Below are positions 59,606 to 62,779 of a DNA stretch of 62,779 bases, piece by piece. Source of the stretch: Rhizobium ruizarguesonis. Its GTDB lineage: Bacteria > Pseudomonadota > Alphaproteobacteria > Rhizobiales > Rhizobiaceae. Numbering within the stretch: position 1 is the stretch's first letter; the number at the start of each line of letters is the position of its first letter. The stretch spans positions 1 through 62,779 of the forward strand of contig NZ_PQIG01000095.1 in assembly GCF_012349115.1 (NCBI RefSeq), written 5' to 3'. A program made the translations under genes and the position numbers. Under the pieces are notes generated by a model, which worked only from the letters and a program-made list of their open reading frames with translations, had not been told where the DNA came from and did no database searches.

Positions 59606-60669
59606 GACCGGCTCCTGTTCGAGAGGATGAGCGAGAAGAAGAAGGGCACGCCGACCAGCGCGGTGATGATGCCGATCGGGAAGACGACACCCGGAATGAT
59701 CGACTTCGAGACGATCGAGGTCAGCGACAGCAGCAGCGCGCCCGACAGGACAGAGCCCGGCAGGAAGAAGCGCTGATCCTCGCCGAGGATCATGCGTGCG
59801 ATGTGCGGCCCGACGAGGCCGACGAAACCGATCGTACCGACGAAGCTGACCGGCACCGCGGCGAGCAGCGAGACAACAAGCATGGTTTCGAGCCGGATGC
59901 GACGGACATTGACGCCGAAGCTTGCGGCCTTGTCCTCGCCGAGGCGGATGGCCGTCAACGCCCAGGCATTGCGGGCAAAGAGCGGCAGGGCGATCAGCAG
60001 AACGGCAAGCGTTACCCAGATCTTCGGCCAGGTGGCCTTGGTGAGGCTGCCCATCGTCCAGAAGACGACAGCCGACAGTGCCTGTTCGGAGGCGAGATAT
60101 TGCAGGAAGGCGAGAGCCGCATTGAAGGTGAAGACCAGCGCGATGCCGAGCAGCACCACCGTCTGCACCGAGACGCCGCGGGCCTGCGAGACGAAATGGA
60201 TGAAGAGCGTGGCGATCAGCGCCATGATGAAGGCGTTGACCGGCACCAGCAGGCCGGCTGCAACCGGCAGAAGCGGAACGCTGGTGACGATCGCCAGTGC
60301 GGCGCCGAAGCTTGCCGCCGCTGAAATGCCGAGCGTGAAGGGGCTGGCGAGCGGATTGGCAAGAATCGTCTGCATCTGTGCGCCGGCGACGGAGAGCGAT
60401 GCGCCGACGACAATCGCCATCACCGCAACCGGCATGCGGATGTCCCAGACTACGGCGCGCACCTGATCCGAAACGGAGGAGGGGTCGAGAAGGGCGGCGA
60501 CGACTTCACTAAGGCTGTAGCGGGCCGGGCCCCAGGCGAGATCGACGGCAAAGGACAGGCAGAGCGCTGCCGTCATGGCGGCAAGGATCAGCAGCTTGCG
60601 CCGGGCGAGGGCGCGGTAGCGCTCCCTCCCGGCTTCGGCTTCTATCGATATGGCGGCGATCTCGGCCAT
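59599..60669 (-). CDS. FecCD-family permease
   Basis: A 356-residue permease with about ten membrane spans, as in FepD/FecC/BtuC. RMPVAVMAIVVGASLSVAGAQMQTILANPLASPFTLGISAAASFGAAL is the first signature. GFVGLVGPHIARMILGEDQRFFLPGSVLSGALLLSL is the ATPase-contact and periplasmic region, and the C-terminus is FPIGIITALVGVPFFFSLIL. Only one permease gene is present, so it probably works as a homodimer. Confidence 0.92.
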   Translation of the reverse strand: MAEIAAISIEAEAGRERYRALARRKLLILAAMTAALCLSFAVDLAWGPARYSLSEVVAALLDPSSVSDQVRAVVWDIRMPVAVMAIVVGASLSVAGAQMQTILANPLASPFTLGISAAASFGAALAIVTSVPLLPVAAGLLVPVNAFIMALIATLFIHFVSQARGVSVQTVVLLGIALVFTFNAALAFLQYLASEQALSAVVFWTMGSLTKATWPKIWVTLAVLLIALPLFARNAWALTAIRLGEDKAASFGVNVRRIRLETMLVVSLLAAVPVSFVGTIGFVGLVGPHIARMILGEDQRFFLPGSVLSGALLLSLTSIVSKSIIPGVVFPIGIITALVGVPFFFSLILSNRSRSW

Positions 60670-60675
60670 GTCGGA

Positions 60676-61812
60676 TTACTGACCCGCCTTGGCGTCGACC
60701 CAGTAACCCGGCTGATAGGCGACCGGCAGGAATTTTTCGTGGAATTCCTTGAAGGTGGCATCGGGATCGAGATCGGCAAAGAGGTTCGGATGGAACCACT
60801 TGGCCAGCTGCTGCACGGCGACGAACTGGTAGGGGCTGGTATAGAACTGGTGCCAGATCGCATGGACATTGCCGCCGGCAACCGCTCTGGAGCCGGTGAA
60901 GGCAGGGTTTTCCACCAACGTGTTCAGCGCCTTGCGGCTGTCGTCAAAGGTGACGGCGGCATTCGGGCCGACATTCACAAAGTCCTTGGCATTCTTGGTC
61001 TGGCTCCAGTTGGAACCGGTGACGACGATGACGTCAGGATTGGAGGCGACGACCTGCTCGGCATTGATCGAGCCGGTATAGCCCGGCAGGAAATCGGAGC
61101 CGAGATTGTGGCCGCCGGCCCAATCGACCATCAAGCCGAAATTGTCGGGGCCGAAGGTGCCGCAGCATTCGACCAGGCCTGCGGCGCGGTACATGAAGAC
61201 ATTCGGCTTCGGCGGATTGGCGGCCTTCAGTCTGTCGGTGACGCGGGCCATCTGCTCTTTCCAGAAGCTGGCGACGGCTTCGGCGCGGTCCTCATGGCCG
61301 AAGATCTGGCCGAGGATCTTCAAGCTCGGCTCGGTGTTGGCGAGAATGTGCTCGCGGAAATCGATGTAGACGATCTTCACGCTGATGCCGTTCAGCATGT
61401 CTTCGAGTTTCACTTCGTCGGCGGCCGCTTTGTTGCCGATCGGCAGCAGCAGCACGTCGGGATGAAGCTTGACGACCGTCTCGGTCTGCAGCGTGCCGTC
61501 GGTCAGGTTGCCCAGAAAGGGCAGGTCCTTGCCCTTCGGAAACTTCTCTACATAGGCGTTGAAGCCGTCCTTGTCGGTGGTCCAGAGATCGTTGCGCCAG
61601 CCGACGATTTTGGCGAAAGGATCTTCCTTCTCGATCGGCGCGACGGCGTAGAGCATGCGGCCTTCCCCAAGGATCACACGCTCGACCGGCTTGTCGAAGG
61701 TCACTTCGCGGCCCGCGACATCCTTGACGGTGAAGGACTGCGCCCAGGCCGAAAGCGGCATCAGGCTCGCAATCGCCGCTGCGGAGACTGCGAGTATTTT
61801 CACGAAATTCAT
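60676..61812 (-). CDS. Iron-type ABC transporter substrate-binding protein
   Basis: A 378-residue class III (FhuD/BtuF-like) binding protein. A signal peptide (MNFVKILAVSAAAIASLMPL, cleavage near AWA|QSF) is followed by FTVKDVAGREVTFDKPVERVILGEGRMLYAV. The second lobe contains SINAEQVVASNPDVIVVTGSNW. The ligand could be a ferric siderophore, haem-type or cobalamin-like compound. It is first in the operon, about 50 bp after a TGA-N9-TCA iron-responsive operator, so iron chelate uptake is the best guess. Confidence 0.88.
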   Translation of the reverse strand: MNFVKILAVSAAAIASLMPLSAWAQSFTVKDVAGREVTFDKPVERVILGEGRMLYAVAPIEKEDPFAKIVGWRNDLWTTDKDGFNAYVEKFPKGKDLPFLGNLTDGTLQTETVVKLHPDVLLLPIGNKAAADEVKLEDMLNGISVKIVYIDFREHILANTEPSLKILGQIFGHEDRAEAVASFWKEQMARVTDRLKAANPPKPNVFMYRAAGLVECCGTFGPDNFGLMVDWAGGHNLGSDFLPGYTGSINAEQVVASNPDVIVVTGSNWSQTKNAKDFVNVGPNAAVTFDDSRKALNTLVENPAFTGSRAVAGGNVHAIWHQFYTSPYQFVAVQQLAKWFHPNLFADLDPDATFKEFHEKFLPVAYQPGYWVDAKAGQ

Positions 61813-61860
61813 CTGGAAATTCCCCCGGTGTCTGAATAATGTCCGCAGGCATAAGAAATA

Positions 61861-61875
61861 TGACTTTATGAATCA
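61861..61875. promoter_or_regulatory. Iron-responsive operator (IRO, RirA type)
   Basis: TGACTTTATGAATCA matches the rhizobial IRO consensus TGA-N9-TCA (known literature for RirA targets), with an AT-rich centre. It lies about 50 bp upstream of the iron-importer start and about 55 bp from the methyltransferase start on the other strand. It predicts repression of the importer by RirA under iron-replete conditions. Confidence 0.6.
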
Positions 61876-61927
61876 AGTTCTATGTTTTAGAGCGTTTCCA
61901 AACTGATCCGATGCCGGGGTGCCTCAG

Positions 61928-62713
61928 ATGAATTCCATGAATACGAACTACTCCATCCGCGATGAAATCCGCGATTTCTGGTCGGAACGGGCGGCGACCT
62001 TCGACCAGAGCGTCGGCCATGAAATCTTTTCGGAAGCGGAGCGGAAAGGCTGGCAGCGGCTGATCAGAAAACATCTGGGCGAGGGGCAGGGGCGCGCGGC
62101 GCTCGATCTCGCCTGCGGCACCGCCGTCATCTCGCATCTGATGCATGATGTCGGCTTTGCGGTCACCGGCCTCGACTGGTCGGATGCGATGCTTGCGCAG
62201 GCGCGTGCCAAGGCGAAGAAGCGCGGCACCGATATCCGCTTTGTTTCCGGCGACGCCGAAAACACGATGGAGCCGAAGGACAGCTACGACGTCATCACCA
62301 ACCGCCATCTCGTCTGGACGCTGGTGGACCCGGCTTCGGCCTTCAAGGAATGGTTCTCGGTATTGAAGCCAGGCGGCAAGGTGCTGATCCTCGACGGCAA
62401 TATGGGTAAGGAAACCTGGGTCAAGGGCCTGCAGAAGCTCTGGACGAAGGTGACCGGCAAGCCGCCGGCGAGCCACATGTCGCCGGAGATGATGGCGCGG
62501 CACCAGAAGATCCGCTCACGCGTGCATTTCTCCAACCAGATGCCGGCCGAAGCAGTCGTCGATCTTCTGCGCCAAGCCGGTTTTACGGACATCGTCATCG
62601 ACCGCAAACTCGCCGACATCCATTGGGCGCAGGCGCGCAAGATGCCGTTCATGCGTGGGCTGGAGCGCATGGTGCAGGACCGGTTTGCGATTTGCGCGCG
62701 TAGGCCTGGGTGA
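61928..62713 (+). CDS. Class I SAM-dependent methyltransferase
   Basis: A 261-residue methyltransferase. Motif I is ALDLACGTAVISHLM, motif II/post-I is VTGLDWSDAMLAQARAKAKKRG, then FVSGDAENTMEPKDSYDVITNRHLVWTLVDPASAFKEWFSVLKPGGKVLILDG. A C-terminal cap with MPAEAVVDLLRQAGFTDIVIDRKLADIHW follows. The substrate is unknown. The gene diverges from an iron-type importer and shares its operator region, suggesting a metallophore or porphyrinoid modification role (inference). Possible starts are 61919 (GTG), 61928 and 61937; I chose the ATG at 61928. Confidence 0.85.
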   Translation: MNSMNTNYSIRDEIRDFWSERAATFDQSVGHEIFSEAERKGWQRLIRKHLGEGQGRAALDLACGTAVISHLMHDVGFAVTGLDWSDAMLAQARAKAKKRGTDIRFVSGDAENTMEPKDSYDVITNRHLVWTLVDPASAFKEWFSVLKPGGKVLILDGNMGKETWVKGLQKLWTKVTGKPPASHMSPEMMARHQKIRSRVHFSNQMPAEAVVDLLRQAGFTDIVIDRKLADIHWAQARKMPFMRGLERMVQDRFAICARRPG

Positions 62714-62727
62714 TGGGGGTTGGGTTG

Positions 62728-62779
62728 GCTCCCTCTTCTCCCCGCTGGGGAGAAGGTGGCCCGAAGGGTCGGATGAGGG
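62728..62779. repeat. Dispersed GCTCCCTCTTCTCC repeat, copy 2 (cut by window end)
   Basis: GCTCCCTCTTCTCCCCGCTG and the following GGGGAGAAGGTGGCC match the segment at 19491-19533. Its position 15 bp after the methyltransferase stop suggests a role at the transcript end. Confidence 0.6.

Noticed and set aside
60739..61839. A 366-codon plus-strand frame opposite the iron-binding protein gene
   Set aside because: Shadow frame without domain; the minus strand shows signal peptide and binding-protein motifs.
1..62779. tRNA, rRNA, insertion sequence, prophage or CRISPR features
   Set aside because: No cloverleaf, transposase, integrase, terminal inverted repeat pair with target duplication, or repeat-spacer array was seen on reading both strands.

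Overview
The window looks like a chromosomal segment of a Rhizobium (R. leguminosarum / R. etli group) or a very close relative. The support is high-GC alphaproteobacterial coding, frequent ATGA stop/start overlaps, Rhizobium-type intergenic palindromes (RIME-like elements at 13730-13833, 9866-9909 and 20862-20901, and TGATGCATG palindromes at 14329-14377 and 48910-48958), a usg gene, and a TGA-N9-TCA iron-responsive operator of the type bound by RirA. No phage, IS element, CRISPR array, tRNA or rRNA was seen. This is metabolic and transport territory with several regulators.

Layout. 1-3616: the tail of a porin, a LysR regulator, an AlkD-like glycosylase coupled to a 3-hydroxyisobutyrate-dehydrogenase-like enzyme, and an unknown small protein. 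3717-8102: alkanesulfonate utilisation, ssuA-(relic)-ssuD-ssuC-ssuB. 8352-11965: two ArsR/AHSA1 (SRPBCC) pairs around two DUF1801 genes, plus a GST. 11966-19405: a TPR methyltransferase, a DUF2270 membrane protein, usg, an amino-acid ABC importer without ATPase, and an OmpA protein with a very long charged linker. 19675-30256: a deoxyribose-type catabolic operon (deoR, deoC, a two-domain aldehyde dehydrogenase, rbsD/fucU, rbsK-like kinase, CUT1 transporter). 30661-40880: envelope and stress genes (two alpha/beta hydrolases, DipZ-like thiol protein, two-component system, Ohr, zeta GST, aldo/keto reductase, cupin, LysR). 41025-46670: a KaiC-like ATPase overlapping a hybrid histidine kinase, mobB, mobA, a DMT exporter. 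47000-48760: an SDR, then ribB under an FMN riboswitch. 48958-58829: a divergent polyol/sugar locus. 58853-62713: an iron-type ABC importer divergent from a methyltransferase.

The most interesting region is 48958-58829. One strand encodes an RbsC/RbsB/RbsA-type importer and two polyol-type SDRs. The other encodes a split transketolase, an FGGY kinase and a SorC-family regulator. Three copies of a TGAATAnAnATTCA-like palindrome lie in the divergent promoter region and just before the regulator, and are probably its operators. Between the two SDRs is a broken remnant of triose-phosphate isomerase, so the ancestral operon probably carried tpiA. The gene set suggests polyol to ketose to ketose phosphate, then cleavage by transketolase. 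The substrate is not determined by the sequence.

Other points: a decayed second ssuA between ssuA and ssuD that keeps the same 100-bp distance between an upstream motif and its ATG; two GTGA-N8-TCAC sites upstream of deoC and deoR; and the iron-responsive operator upstream of the iron importer. Starts were chosen from ribosome binding sites, overlaps and family N-termini. All functional names rest on recognised motifs read by eye, without database searches.
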